Origin: Mucilaginibacter inviolabilis
GTDB taxonomy: Bacteria > Bacteroidota > Bacteroidia > Sphingobacteriales > Sphingobacteriaceae
DNA length: 64,000 nucleotides
Assembly (NCBI RefSeq): GCF_011089895.1
Contig: NZ_JAANAT010000002.1
Coordinates: forward strand, 248,001 to 312,000
Direction: 5' to 3'
The notes beneath the pieces were generated by a model. That model had not been told where the DNA came from. It worked only from the letters and a program-made list of their open reading frames with translations, and searched no databases. Of the stretch, positions 50,660-59,068 are shown one piece after another; position 1 is the stretch's first letter; each line of letters opens with the position of its first letter. A program made the position numbers and the translations under genes.

Positions 50660-51070
50660 CTACCTGTTCAAAATAAATCTGTCTAAGCCTGCTTCATACT
50701 TCGCCAGTTTGCGGTCAACTAATCGCTGCCAGACCGCACGGCCTGCGGGCCAAAGCGCTTCACCGGAGTCTGAAATAATGATTTTGTCGGGATAGACCCG
50801 CTGTGCTTCGAGGATTAACGCTTCAGGCAGGCCTTTGCCCTGAAATAGCAACTGCTGAGTGGAAGAGTCTGGCGTGTCAAACATATCGGTCACTTTTATA
50901 TAGCGCTCTTCAAAAGGAGCGACTTTAAAATCGAACCAGTTGTTGTCCTTCTGGTTAATGAACCTGGTTTTAAAACAGACTTTTGCTATTCCCCGGCAGG
51001 GCTGGTTCTCCAGTTCGTACCGGAAATAGTACGGCTTTCCGTCTTTGCCGATAGTTTTGATGAAGCCCAT
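50660..51070 (-). CDS. Hypothetical protein, 136 residues
   Basis: Soluble, no signal peptide. Begins MGFIKTIGKDGKPYYFRYEL and has a central beta-rich part (NNWFDFKVAPFEERYIKVTDMF) followed by an alpha/beta end (QLLFQGKGLPEALILEAQRV, IIISDSGEALWPAGRAVWQRL). The last part resembles the end of small acetyltransferase-like or replication-associated proteins, but I do not assign a family. It lies on the far side of the double hairpin that ends the PRTRC-side transcripts. Confidence 0.55.
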   Translation of the reverse strand: MGFIKTIGKDGKPYYFRYELENQPCRGIAKVCFKTRFINQKDNNWFDFKVAPFEERYIKVTDMFDTPDSSTQQLLFQGKGLPEALILEAQRVYPDKIIISDSGEALWPAGRAVWQRLVDRKLAKYEAGLDRFILNR

Positions 51071-51205
51071 TTTACAATATTTGGTATTTCTTTGCCCTTA
51101 TTACCTAACTTACAGCATTTTAATATGAAGGTAACACCTATTCTGAAAATAACGGTCTTTCTATCGCTTATTAAATAGCAGGACGATTTTTTTCATAGAC
51201 ACAGC

Positions 51206-51277
51206 CCCGCAGGTTTAAAAGAATTCTGTCAGAAAAATAAACCTGCGGGGAAACGGCCCCGGCTTTGCCGGGGCCGC
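51206..51277 (-). terminator. Two strong GC-rich hairpins
   Basis: Hairpin 1: perfect 13-base stem CCCCGCAGGTTTA / TAAACCTGCGGGG (51206-51218, 51239-51251). Hairpin 2: perfect 10-base stem CGGCCCCGGC / GCCGGGGCCG with a TTT loop (51255-51277). They follow the stop of the 51292 gene on the minus strand, are far more GC-rich than the surroundings, and insulate the PRTRC-side transcripts from the 50660 gene. Confidence 0.75.
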
Positions 51278-51291
51278 CGGACGAAAAATCT

Positions 51292-52473
51292 TTAATAGCT
51301 ATAATTGGAGCTTAGGATATCTTTATAACGTCTTCCCAATTCCTCGTGTGTCATCCCCCGGGTGTTGGCAAGTTCAACAAAAGACTTTACCACGGTTTCC
51401 CTTGTACGCCAATTAAAGGCGTAAACCAATGTTTGCCTGTTCAGCGTTACGGTTAAGGGAATCGGCAAACGGAGGTTATGGGCATTTTGGAGCATTACGA
51501 TCCGGCAGCAAGTATTTTGGTAATCACGGGCATTCAAATTTCCCGCCAGGAGTTTATGGGTTAGCTTTTTCAGCTGGCATCGGCGCAGGTCTAAAACAGG
51601 TTTACATTTTGTCTTTTTTACTTTAATTTTCCCGGTCATGAGGTCGCATGGTAACATGCCCTCGGAATAATCAGGATATTTGGTACGAATTTCTTCCAAT
51701 GCAAACAGGGGATTTTTTTTATAGACCCGCCTGACAGTATTTCTACGGGTGCGCTCCTGTGAAATGAACGCCTTTCGTTCGATTTGCTCGGCGGTAATAG
51801 CCAGCCGCTCAGTTTTTCCTGTGGCCTTGTTTTTATAAAGTTCCCGCAAAAGAATAAGGATAGTTGGCCTTTTTTCTCCCTGCTGTTCTTGCTTTAGCAG
51901 TTCCCCGATTTGCCCGACAGTATATTGTTGACCGTTGGAGATCAGTTCCCGCATGTAAACCCGTTCCTCACTTTCAGGTACTTCCTCCCTGACAGCCGGG
52001 ATATACGTGACAACTTTACCAATTGGGCAGCGTTCCCGGAAGCTTTTTAATTTATCCAGGAATACCGCTCCGCTGCCGGGATTTTCCTTATCCAGTTCAT
52101 CAGCTTCCTGTTCCTCGGCGTAGATCAGTTTATTCCAGTCTTCGTACTGGTGGTAACAAAGCCGGATGTCAAAATGGTGGTATTCAATTTCCTCCTGGTT
52201 CATTGGCCGGGTCAGAAAAGGGATGGCGTGAAACAGCCCCATCGGACGGCGGTTGCGGTCGCACCATATTTCAGCGTGCATATACACATAGATTCGCGGA
52301 GGGTATTTTGTTTGAGGTTTATAATAATAATCCACACGGCCGTCCTTTTTACGTGGCAGGGCATTTACCCTGTCAAACTCCATCTTTTCACGGGCGTTCA
52401 TCACGTAGCCCTCTTTGATCTTTACCATATGCTTGATTTTAGAAATAGGCCAGTGTTTCAGAAAAGCAAGCAT
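51292..52473 (-). CDS. Hypothetical protein in the PRTRC region, about 393 residues
   Basis: The longest ATG start (52473) is used; a GTG further upstream (52518) lies inside a hairpin arm and is unlikely. The protein is basic with no signal or membrane helix. Landmarks: YVYMHAEIWCDRNRRPMGLFHAIPFL, a 200-residue helical middle, CDLMTGKIKVKKTKCKPVLDLRRCQLKKL and a C-terminal VTLNRQTLVYAFNWRTRETVV. I recognise no family. It is separated from the 60-residue gene upstream by a perfect 12-base hairpin, so it may be its own unit rather than part of the cassette. Confidence 0.6.
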   Translation of the reverse strand: MLAFLKHWPISKIKHMVKIKEGYVMNAREKMEFDRVNALPRKKDGRVDYYYKPQTKYPPRIYVYMHAEIWCDRNRRPMGLFHAIPFLTRPMNQEEIEYHHFDIRLCYHQYEDWNKLIYAEEQEADELDKENPGSGAVFLDKLKSFRERCPIGKVVTYIPAVREEVPESEERVYMRELISNGQQYTVGQIGELLKQEQQGEKRPTILILLRELYKNKATGKTERLAITAEQIERKAFISQERTRRNTVRRVYKKNPLFALEEIRTKYPDYSEGMLPCDLMTGKIKVKKTKCKPVLDLRRCQLKKLTHKLLAGNLNARDYQNTCCRIVMLQNAHNLRLPIPLTVTLNRQTLVYAFNWRTRETVVKSFVELANTRGMTHEELGRRYKDILSSNYSY

Positions 52474-52517
52474 AGCCGGGGGCAGGATTGATTTTTTGAA
52501 AGTCTGGCGACCCAACA

Positions 52518-52564
52518 CGCCGTCCGGCCTGTTGCGGATGAAAGCAGCAAGTGGCCGGACGGCG
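52518..52564 (-). terminator. Hairpin between PRTRC cassette and the 393-residue gene
   Basis: Perfect 12-base arms CGCCGTCCGGCC (52518-52529) and GGCCGGACGGCG (52553-52564) with a 23-base loop, directly after the stop of the 60-residue gene. Strong enough to stop transcription of the cassette; T-tract weak. Confidence 0.6.
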
Positions 52565-52570
52565 CGAATT

Positions 52571-52753
52571 TTATTCGTTTTTCAGCTTTAACAATTTTTG
52601 ATAGATGTCCTCCCAATACCGCCGTTGTTTTTCGTCAAATTCCGCAAATTCAGTGTTGATGTGCCGGTAATGGCGGTAATCGTCCGCCTGCAAAATAGCC
52701 AGTGACAAATCCGTCACCGCTATTTCCTTTCCCTCTAAATCAATAATTTTCAT
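52571..52753 (-). CDS. Hypothetical 60-residue protein at the end of the PRTRC cassette
   Basis: Begins MKIIDLEGKEIAVTDLSLAI, followed by a Tyr/His-rich acidic helix (DDYRHYRHINTEFAEFDEKQ) and a helical end. No family recognised. It is 17 bases after the ThiF gene in the same direction, and followed by a hairpin, so it is the last gene of the cassette. Confidence 0.65.
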   Translation of the reverse strand: MKIIDLEGKEIAVTDLSLAILQADDYRHYRHINTEFAEFDEKQRRYWEDIYQKLLKLKNE

Positions 52754-52770
52754 ACCTTTTTCAATATAAA

Positions 52771-53652
52771 TTAAGCTACTTTCTTATTTTTCTTTTTTGG
52801 TTTCAGCGGAACGATTACAGCAACGGGCTGTGTAACCTTAATAGGCTGCATCCTGAAATCTTTCAGGTTCAAGAAAAAGCCACGGTTGACCAACATGCCC
52901 TCCCGGAACAGTTGCCATAACAGGGATGCGCCAGCATTGGCCAATGCAGAATTGATAAATAAATCCTGTTTGGTGAGGGCTTCCGCTAAGGAACAGCTTG
53001 GGGTTTTATCGGCACTTTCCGAGGCCAAAAGCAGTTCCCTAAATTCATCGGTGACCATCGGCAGGGTATCAACGGTTTGGTACTTTTTCATTTCAGGCTG
53101 TGGCACTTTACCAATGGTGGAAAGAATCACCTGTCCTGTAAAACGGCTGTTACCAAAATCCATACAATACAAAGGCTTGTTACGGCTATGCCCGGAATGT
53201 TTATGCAAGGTTTTCAGGATGTCGGCTATTTCAAGCCTTGCCTGTACGGTATCCACACAGGAAATGGTCAGCCCTGCTTGCGCGAGTTCGGGCTGTTGTT
53301 TTAAACTTGCCTTGTCGTAACGCGCGGTTACCGCTTTCCAGTTCGTACCAAAAAATAGGTTTACCCGGTTGATCAGGGCAACGGCTTTATACTGTTTCAG
53401 TTCAGCAGTGGCGAACAATTGTCTGCCGAGATTGGCACGTTCCACCTTGTCATCATCAAACAGGCGGACAAATAAACCGGGGTGGTTCAGTTCAATCAGG
53501 GCATGGTTCATTCTGCCCAAAGCGGTCAGTACCTGGCTTCCCGTACCACCTGCGCCGATCAGGTTAACCACAATGGGGTTATAGGGATTTAGCCATTCCT
53601 TTTCTACTACGTGAACGGCTGTCAGGGCTTGTCTTATTTTTATCTTTTTCAT
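52771..53652 (-). CDS. PRTRC system ThiF family protein
   Basis: 293 residues. E1-like Rossmann nucleotide site NLIGAGGTGSQVLTAL (30-45), acidic FDDDKVERANLGRQL, and ISCVDTVQARLEI. The fold is that of ThiF/MoeB/E1 enzymes, which adenylate C-terminal glycines. No clear catalytic Cys of the E1 type is seen; C-terminal part basic (PLKPKKKNKKV). PRTRC means ParB-related, ThiF-related cassette, found on plasmids and integrated elements; its role is not known. Overlaps the B gene by 4 bases (ATGA). Confidence 0.88.
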   Translation of the reverse strand: MKKIKIRQALTAVHVVEKEWLNPYNPIVVNLIGAGGTGSQVLTALGRMNHALIELNHPGLFVRLFDDDKVERANLGRQLFATAELKQYKAVALINRVNLFFGTNWKAVTARYDKASLKQQPELAQAGLTISCVDTVQARLEIADILKTLHKHSGHSRNKPLYCMDFGNSRFTGQVILSTIGKVPQPEMKKYQTVDTLPMVTDEFRELLLASESADKTPSCSLAEALTKQDLFINSALANAGASLLWQLFREGMLVNRGFFLNLKDFRMQPIKVTQPVAVIVPLKPKKKNKKVA

Positions 53653-54392
53653 CGGATTAACTGATTAAGGTTTAAGCCACAGGTAAACAGCGTGTCATCA
53701 GGAAACCTGCTTTCTGTGGTGGTTTGATTTTTCCAGAGATGAACGATGTTTTGTCTTGTACGGTCAATACCGCCAAGCATGTGGCTGAAATAACTGCCAA
53801 AGAAATACTGCTCCCATTGTATCATGAAATTCTCCAAGTGGGTGGTGCGGTCGATGTTGATGTTCACATTTCCCATACACACACCGCCATCCTGATAGGT
53901 GTTAAAATAGGGTGCATGGTATAGTTCCGTTTTACCTGTTGGCTTTGTTTTGCCTTTCAGCGCAAAAACACGGAGTTTGTCCCTTGTAGCCTTCCATACC
54001 ATTGCCGGGACATAGCCCTTACCACAGGGTATGCCCAAATTTTCCACAAAGAATAAATCCCTTTTCTGCGGTGGGGTATACCATACTGCATAGCCGTTAC
54101 TGTCAGGATTGACATACAGGAGGTTTCCCGGTAACAAGCCCTTTGATTTCAAAAAGCCGTTCTGCATTTCGGCACTGCTTTGCAGCAATTCCGCTAAAGC
54201 GATGCTTTCCTTTAAGGATAAGGGGTGGGCGTTTATCGGGTTGCCCAATAAGCCAATATCATAGCTTTCCACATATACCGAATTGGCTTCATCGGTATTG
54301 ATATTATTATCATTTTCCCTTTCGCAGTTATATATCAATAAGGCTTTGTAGGGTATGTATTTATCGTTAAAATCGTTCGTTACGTTAGTCAT
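53649..54392 (-). CDS. PRTRC system protein B
   Basis: 247 residues, no signal or membrane segment. Recognised by NPINAHPLSLKESIALAELL, LLPGNLLYVNPDSNGYAVWYTPPQKRDLFF and the following GKGYVPAMVWKATRDKLRVFAL, the PRTRC-B pattern. Function unknown. Its 4-base overlap with the ThiF gene and 8-base overlap with the gene before it indicate an operon. Confidence 0.8.
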   Translation of the reverse strand: MTNVTNDFNDKYIPYKALLIYNCERENDNNINTDEANSVYVESYDIGLLGNPINAHPLSLKESIALAELLQSSAEMQNGFLKSKGLLPGNLLYVNPDSNGYAVWYTPPQKRDLFFVENLGIPCGKGYVPAMVWKATRDKLRVFALKGKTKPTGKTELYHAPYFNTYQDGGVCMGNVNINIDRTTHLENFMIQWEQYFFGSYFSHMLGGIDRTRQNIVHLWKNQTTTESRFPDDTLFTCGLNLNQLIR

Positions 54393-55485
54393 GGTCGTAT
54401 TTATTTAGTATTCCACATAGTTTGTCTATTAGTTCAAAGAGCCTTTTTTCAAAATCTAAATCGTTGATTATACCCGTTTGCGGTGTGTCAAAAAGCTGTA
54501 CTGAGGTTGGTTCGTCCATTATCCCGCACTCCCCAAACTCGTTATTGACCGTATCGAAAAGCATATCGTAAAAACAGTCGTTGCTGCTCCAATAAAAGCT
54601 GACATATTGCTCCATCCTGATGCGGTCGGTTTCTTCGGGTTCTATCAACTCATCGTGGATATTGTCAAAAAGGGTGCGGTCGGGGTATTCCTTAAACAGG
54701 GTCAGGAACTGGTCAGCCAAACATTCCGTTTCCAAATCCCAATCTTCGGTCTGCCTGTATGCTTTTATATTTGCTTCCCATTTGAGGAGGTAATTATTAT
54801 CCCTGATAAGCGTCACCAAGCGGTTACCCGCATGATTTAGCGTGTCCATGACCTCGGTTTGTTCATCCCGGTATTGCTGTTCTTCCTCGTCCTCGTCGTC
54901 TGCCTCGTCTATCCATTGCTGTAACATATCGTACTCACCGAACAGGTAGCTGTCATTTTCGGTATAGTAGGACACTTTAACGATTTGATACAGGTAGGCA
55001 TAAACCGACAGGAGCATTTCTGCCAAAGGCTGTTGCTGTGCGGTCTGTACCAAGTTCCACAATGGCCTCACCGGGATATAATACAGGCACATGCCCGTAT
55101 CAAATCTTTTCAGTACGGCTAATGTTGCGCTGTGGCTCTCATCTTTGATAATGATACAGTCCGCTGTTTTATCCTTTAGCTTTAAAGTTTCCTTAACCTG
55201 CATATAAGCAATGGTGACATTCTGCGGAAAATCAATGGCTGAAACATCCGGCTCGGGGATTTCATAAACGGCACACAGGTTAGCAAGGGAGCGGAAAAAT
55301 TCCGCTTCCACTTGCCTGTAATTCCTCGACTGAATTGCCCAAAAAGGCAGAAAACGGGTCTTTAGAAAACCATTGGTACGATGCCCTGCGGTGCGCTCCG
55401 CCCCCGGTTGCGCTGTACCTCTCCGGCGTCCGGCAGCTGGTCGAGTTTTTGGGTGAAATTTCTGAATAGCTGATGCAGTTTCCAT
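54385..55485 (-). CDS. PRTRC-cassette acidic protein, 5' part probably frameshifted
   Basis: Open frame of 366 residues; from about residue 40 (FLKTRFLPFWAIQSRN) it reads as a normal acidic protein with a D/E-rich block (IDEADDEDEEEQQ, about 192-204). Residues 1-38 are unusually Arg/Ala/Gly-rich and look out of frame, while another frame (55362-55535) gives a natural start and breaks off where this one becomes plausible. The gene is likely one protein disrupted by a single-base shift around 55365. Position between PRTRC C and B suggests the PRTRC F-like member. Overlaps protein B by 8 bases. Confidence 0.6.
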   Translation of the reverse strand: METASAIQKFHPKTRPAAGRRRGTAQPGAERTAGHRTNGFLKTRFLPFWAIQSRNYRQVEAEFFRSLANLCAVYEIPEPDVSAIDFPQNVTIAYMQVKETLKLKDKTADCIIIKDESHSATLAVLKRFDTGMCLYYIPVRPLWNLVQTAQQQPLAEMLLSVYAYLYQIVKVSYYTENDSYLFGEYDMLQQWIDEADDEDEEEQQYRDEQTEVMDTLNHAGNRLVTLIRDNNYLLKWEANIKAYRQTEDWDLETECLADQFLTLFKEYPDRTLFDNIHDELIEPEETDRIRMEQYVSFYWSSNDCFYDMLFDTVNNEFGECGIMDEPTSVQLFDTPQTGIINDLDFEKRLFELIDKLCGILNKYDHD

Positions 55486-55535
55486 TGGTCGTTTTCTTTA
55501 TTGATGGGTACTTTCCGTTTGATTTGTTGTTTCAT
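55362..55535 (-). pseudogene. Separated 5' end of the PRTRC acidic gene
   Basis: 57 residues from the ATG at 55535 (MKQQIKRKVPINKENDQWKL), stopping at 55362-55364. Its last codons (IVPMVF) meet the plausible part of the next frame (FLKTRFLPFW) after a -1 change. No slippery heptamer of the X-XXY-YYZ type is present, so programmed frameshifting is unlikely. Read either as the original N-terminus of a disrupted gene or as a tiny separate gene. Confidence 0.5.
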
Positions 55536-55540
55536 GGCTG

Positions 55541-55759
55541 TTATCCTTTTGTGCCCATTGTACTTTCAAAGCGGTACTGTATCTGGTCGTTTTTGATTTC
55601 GGGGCCAACTATTTTGGCGTTGGTCAAAACGGGATAGGTTGCCGAATAAAAGGTCATGACCGCTTCGGGCGCGAAGCCCTCTCCGGGGTCTGTCAATATG
55701 ATTTCTATGCCGTTTTCCTTATGCAGGAAAACTCTTTCTAATGTGGTTGTCGCTAACAT
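55541..55759 (-). CDS. PRTRC system protein C
   Basis: 72 residues. LERVFLHKENGIEIILTDPG followed by PEAVMTFYSATYPVLTNAKI matches the short PRTRC-C family, which has a single small alpha/beta domain. Lies 11 bases after protein E. No catalytic feature. Function unknown. Confidence 0.85.
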   Translation of the reverse strand: MLATTTLERVFLHKENGIEIILTDPGEGFAPEAVMTFYSATYPVLTNAKIVGPEIKNDQIQYRFESTMGTKG

Positions 55760-55770
55760 AGCTTCTTCGT

Positions 55771-56364
55771 TTAAGCGTTAAATAATGATAATGCCTGTGC
55801 CATCTGATCCCGTTTGCGGGTCAGGTCGGCTAATTTGGTTTTGAGTTCGGCTTCCTTTTCAGGATAGTCGGTGGCTGATGGCAGAATGGCGATTGCTTCC
55901 TCATATTTACAGGCGGCATTCAGTTCATTAATCTTAATCATGGTCTGGACATAAGCCTTTCTTTTTTCCTCCTTATTGGGTTGTGGTTCCCTTAACTCGA
56001 TATTTTCATCTGTTTCACCAGTAGCGGGTTTCGGTTTGGAGTTGTTCTTGTTTTTCTTGTCCTGTTCCATTTTGGAGGCTACCCGTGCTTTTTCCAGTTC
56101 CTTATGGTAGGCATTGAGATTGTGGTATAACCCTGCTGTTTGTTGCACAGGTTGGGTAATGGCTTCAAAAAAGCCCTCGTCCAGTTCGGTTGCCGTCCCC
56201 TTAAAAAGCATGGGCGGAATAGCTTTGGTGGCATTGTCCGCATTGTGCAGGGCGGTAAATAATGCGGATACGGTAAATTGCCCCTGTTCATCTGTATGTA
56301 CCGTCAACTTCCAGTTGCCGGGAACGTTCATTGCGTTTATGTTTTGAAAAAAGTTCGTTGTCAT
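55771..56364 (-). CDS. PRTRC system protein E
   Basis: 197 residues from the ATG at 56364 (MTTNFFQNINAMNVPGNWKL); the frame is open further up but runs into the previous gene. It has a beta-rich N-terminal half (TVHTDEQGQFTVSALFTALH), a charged hinge (KKNKNNSKPKPATGETDE) and a helical end. PRTRC-E is the standard first cassette gene in Bacteroidota. It starts 4 bases after the stop of the 225-residue gene. Confidence 0.85.
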   Translation of the reverse strand: MTTNFFQNINAMNVPGNWKLTVHTDEQGQFTVSALFTALHNADNATKAIPPMLFKGTATELDEGFFEAITQPVQQTAGLYHNLNAYHKELEKARVASKMEQDKKNKNNSKPKPATGETDENIELREPQPNKEEKRKAYVQTMIKINELNAACKYEEAIAILPSATDYPEKEAELKTKLADLTRKRDQMAQALSLFNA

Positions 56365-56368
56365 GATT

Positions 56369-57046
56369 TTAATTTTTAGATGTCCGTTTTTTATTGAGTT
56401 CAATTAAGTGGTTTGCCGACCTTCCGTCTGCGGTAAACAGGTACTCATTCGTTAAAATGCTTTCCTTTATGGCAGTATCACTGGTCAGAAATTCGTATTG
56501 ATTTTCGAGGGATTTGTACAGGTAGCGGTTCAGGCTTTCGGCAATCGCTCTCAGCCATTCTTCGAGTTTGTCCAGTTCCTCAAAGATGTTATCATGTGTT
56601 TTGCCGTCTTTGATAACTTCCGAAATGCCTAAATCCGTGACTATCCCGTATTGTCTTGACCTGCTGATGATTTGCGGTTCGCTTGGCAGTATACCATCCG
56701 CAACCAGTGCTATCACCCTGCGGTCAATCTGTGGAACGCTGAACGGAAATTCCTGCATCGGGGCATAGTCTTTCCACGATTGGTTAGCTACTGCCATTAG
56801 CAGTTTGGGTATGTCTACCATTGCAGAGAAACCACTACCGTCCCCCTGCGAATAGAAACCCCTGAATGTGATTTTATCTTTAATAACGGCTATGCCCATA
56901 TAGGAACACAGTGCTATAAAATCCTCAAATTCATCGTCCCACCAATCAAAGTTGATGTTCAAATCCCTGTAGGTGGTTAGTGCTTTCCCTTTGGCTTCCT
57001 TGTCCAGTTCGTTAAAGCTGTATAGTTTGAGCGTTATCGTTTTCAT
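56369..57046 (-). CDS. Plasmid/phage-type hypothetical protein, 225 residues
   Basis: Begins MKTITLKLYSFNELDKEAKG and continues FDWWDDEFEDFIALCSYMGI and ITFRGFYSQGDGSGFSAMVD. This layout, a Leu-rich start and an S-Q-G-D-G-S-x-F motif, is seen in phage and conjugative-element proteins of unknown function. A C-terminal helical part follows. Its start overlaps the 57043 gene stop by 4 bases (ATGA). Confidence 0.65.
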   Translation of the reverse strand: MKTITLKLYSFNELDKEAKGKALTTYRDLNINFDWWDDEFEDFIALCSYMGIAVIKDKITFRGFYSQGDGSGFSAMVDIPKLLMAVANQSWKDYAPMQEFPFSVPQIDRRVIALVADGILPSEPQIISRSRQYGIVTDLGISEVIKDGKTHDNIFEELDKLEEWLRAIAESLNRYLYKSLENQYEFLTSDTAIKESILTNEYLFTADGRSANHLIELNKKRTSKN

Positions 57047-57510
57047 AACCGTTCCCCTTTCTTCCTTTCCAAAAGGATTTCCAGTATTTCCTCGTTGTTT
57101 TCGTAGGTGTTATTTTCAAAAGTGTAGGTATCCGTTTCCTCGTCAAACTCGTAAAGGTCAAAGTCTGACGGCTTCAAAAAGATGTCGTTTAGTTCGCCCT
57201 GTTCGTAGCTTGCCTGACCATAAATCAGGTTGCCCGTTTCTGTATAGTCCAGTATGAAACCGACCTGATAGTGGTCTGCTACCTGTTGCATCGCACTAAA
57301 ATTTGGTGACCACCGGGTATCATAAAACAGGGTATCGCCGTCCCACTCGATGTTAAAGAACCAATCCTTATCAGGTGTGACAAAGTCGGGTAGCTGTCCT
57401 TTTTCTTCCTGTTTTTCCTTGATTGCCATGTGGGTAAACAGCATCGCTATTTTTTGTAACTGGCTTTGTTCACCTGTGAACACCGCCATATTTCTGCACA
57501 TATTTGCCAT
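57043..57510 (-). CDS. YubB/Api92-like ferredoxin-fold protein
   Basis: 155 residues. MANMCRNMAVFTGEQSQLQK and FFNIEWDGDTLFYDTRWSPN are the pattern of the DUF1281/YubB ferredoxin-like family common on plasmids and phages, including the WSP motif. No metal cluster despite the name. Coupled to the 225-residue gene by a 4-base overlap. Function unknown. Confidence 0.65.
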   Translation of the reverse strand: MANMCRNMAVFTGEQSQLQKIAMLFTHMAIKEKQEEKGQLPDFVTPDKDWFFNIEWDGDTLFYDTRWSPNFSAMQQVADHYQVGFILDYTETGNLIYGQASYEQGELNDIFLKPSDFDLYEFDEETDTYTFENNTYENNEEILEILLERKKGERL

Positions 57511-57521
57511 AGTTTGAATGG

Positions 57522-57899
57522 TTAAGGGTTAAAGAAAAGGTCAACTGCTGTTCTGAATTTCGGGTCGGTATGCTTGCCCTTTTCGGTGTAGGTGGTCAGG
57601 CAGTGATGCAGGTACAAGGCACTATAGCCGTCAAAAAGCTGGTCGGCAAACAGGTTGCTGCTTTTCTCCAGTTGCTTACCGTATTGTTTGATTTTACGGT
57701 CTGCCTGTTCGGATAGCTGAAACCAAAAGTCTACCCCGAACAACTGGTTTTTCCAAACCTTGCGTACCTCGTCGGGATGGTCTTTCATAAAGGCTGACAG
57801 TTCCTGTACATAGGTTAAAAAGCCGGGAATTTGATGGATAAAAAGCGCATGTAAAAGCTTCGCTTTTTCTACATTATTGAATTTATGTAATGCTTGCAT
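57522..57899 (-). CDS. Hypothetical protein, 125 residues
   Basis: Start at ATG 57899 (MQALHKFNNVEKAKLLHALF); the longer frame runs into the DUF932 gene and is not used. Helical soluble protein with no signal, ending KFRTAVDLFFNP. Not recognised. It lies 53 bases after the DUF932 gene and 11 bases before the YubB-like gene on the same strand, so it is probably part of the same transcript. Confidence 0.65.
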   Translation of the reverse strand: MQALHKFNNVEKAKLLHALFIHQIPGFLTYVQELSAFMKDHPDEVRKVWKNQLFGVDFWFQLSEQADRKIKQYGKQLEKSSNLFADQLFDGYSALYLHHCLTTYTEKGKHTDPKFRTAVDLFFNP

Positions 57900-57952
57900 G
57901 ACGTTGTTTTTTATGGTTTTAAAATGAGGGGGATTGCTCCCCCTCCTGATTA

Positions 57953-59011
57953 CTAATTGAGGGTTAATGCTTCTGCCCCGTTTTTGGCATAGCCGAGGCA
58001 TAGGTCGAATGCAGCCTGTGTGCGCAGTTGTCCTGTACCGCCTATGATGGATTTTACTTTGGCTTCATCGTCCTTGTATTCCTTGACATTTTGGAAGTAG
58101 CCTGTGATGGCGTTGAATGCCCCGAACAAAGTCCCTTTGGTCGTTTCGGTCTGTTGGGTGGGGCTTGCCATTGCGTACATAAAGGCGTTATCGCAGATGT
58201 TTTTAAGAACGGTTGAAAGTTCCTCCCCTGTTTTCAGGCTTTTTAGTACTTCCTTGCTCGGTGCCATTGCCTGCTGTATCAGCTTCATGACGTCCTTATC
58301 GGTGATGCGCACCTTTGTCCATTGGTTAAAGATGCCGTCCAGTTCATCGGCCATTTTGTTGGATATGCCCATAACCTTGTGGGCTTCTTTCAGCCTGTCC
58401 TCTGCATTGGCGGTGTGCCGTATCTTAATCGTATTGGAGCTGTTACGGAGTGCAGCGCCGAGGGTATTTTGGCAGACAATTCTAACGGGGGTAAAAGCTG
58501 CGGTGATACTGCCCGAACCATCGTGCGAAGTGGTGAGGAAAAGATATTTTTCAATATAATCATCGCTACCGACTTTGATATAGCCGGGGAGTTTGGCGGT
58601 AATAAAAATGCGTTCACCGTTGCCTAATGCCCCTGCGGTTTCGTATTGCATCCCGTCCCCGCCAACAATGGCATCAAAAAAGCTGAATGCGTCCCGGTTT
58701 TGTACAATGCTGTAATCCCTGCCAACTACCCCCAATACGGCATTGTTATCGGTGCGCATGGTGGCATAGTAGTTAGGAACGGCAATGTCCATCCCTGAAA
58801 TTAATTCGCCCCCGTTGCCTACGGTCATTCCCCTGCTTTGGGTAAACAAGGGAGATTTGATAACCTCGTAATCAAGCCCTGCAAATTGCAATGCTTCCTT
58901 ACTGGTGGGGTAATCCTGTACGATTTGCCCTAACCCGTGCCATGCCTTTTGCTTTACGCTGAAAAAACTATGCTGTCCTGTTTGCTCGTTGAAATTGATA
59001 TTATGTGCCAT
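57953..59011 (-). CDS. DUF932 phage/plasmid-like protein
   Basis: 352 residues. The DUF932 pattern is seen in FFSVKQKAWHGLGQIVQDYP near the start, ITAAFTPVRIVCQNTLGAAL in the middle and a helical C-terminus with FDLCLGYAKNG. These proteins occur widely on plasmids, phages and conjugative elements, possibly in DNA metabolism. Sits between ssb and the small-protein genes, typical of replication or maintenance regions. Confidence 0.85.
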   Translation of the reverse strand: MAHNINFNEQTGQHSFFSVKQKAWHGLGQIVQDYPTSKEALQFAGLDYEVIKSPLFTQSRGMTVGNGGELISGMDIAVPNYYATMRTDNNAVLGVVGRDYSIVQNRDAFSFFDAIVGGDGMQYETAGALGNGERIFITAKLPGYIKVGSDDYIEKYLFLTTSHDGSGSITAAFTPVRIVCQNTLGAALRNSSNTIKIRHTANAEDRLKEAHKVMGISNKMADELDGIFNQWTKVRITDKDVMKLIQQAMAPSKEVLKSLKTGEELSTVLKNICDNAFMYAMASPTQQTETTKGTLFGAFNAITGYFQNVKEYKDDEAKVKSIIGGTGQLRTQAAFDLCLGYAKNGAEALTLN

Positions 59012-59068
59012 GATGTTTAATTTTTAATGTTCGTTTCTGAAATAGATTTTTAAGTGGTGTGGATGGTC

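Noticed and set aside
55355..55375. Programmed frameshift at GGTTTTC in the PRTRC acidic gene
   Set aside because: The heptamer does not meet the X-XXY-YYZ rule (Val codon would mispair), so a mutation or sequencing error is more likely.
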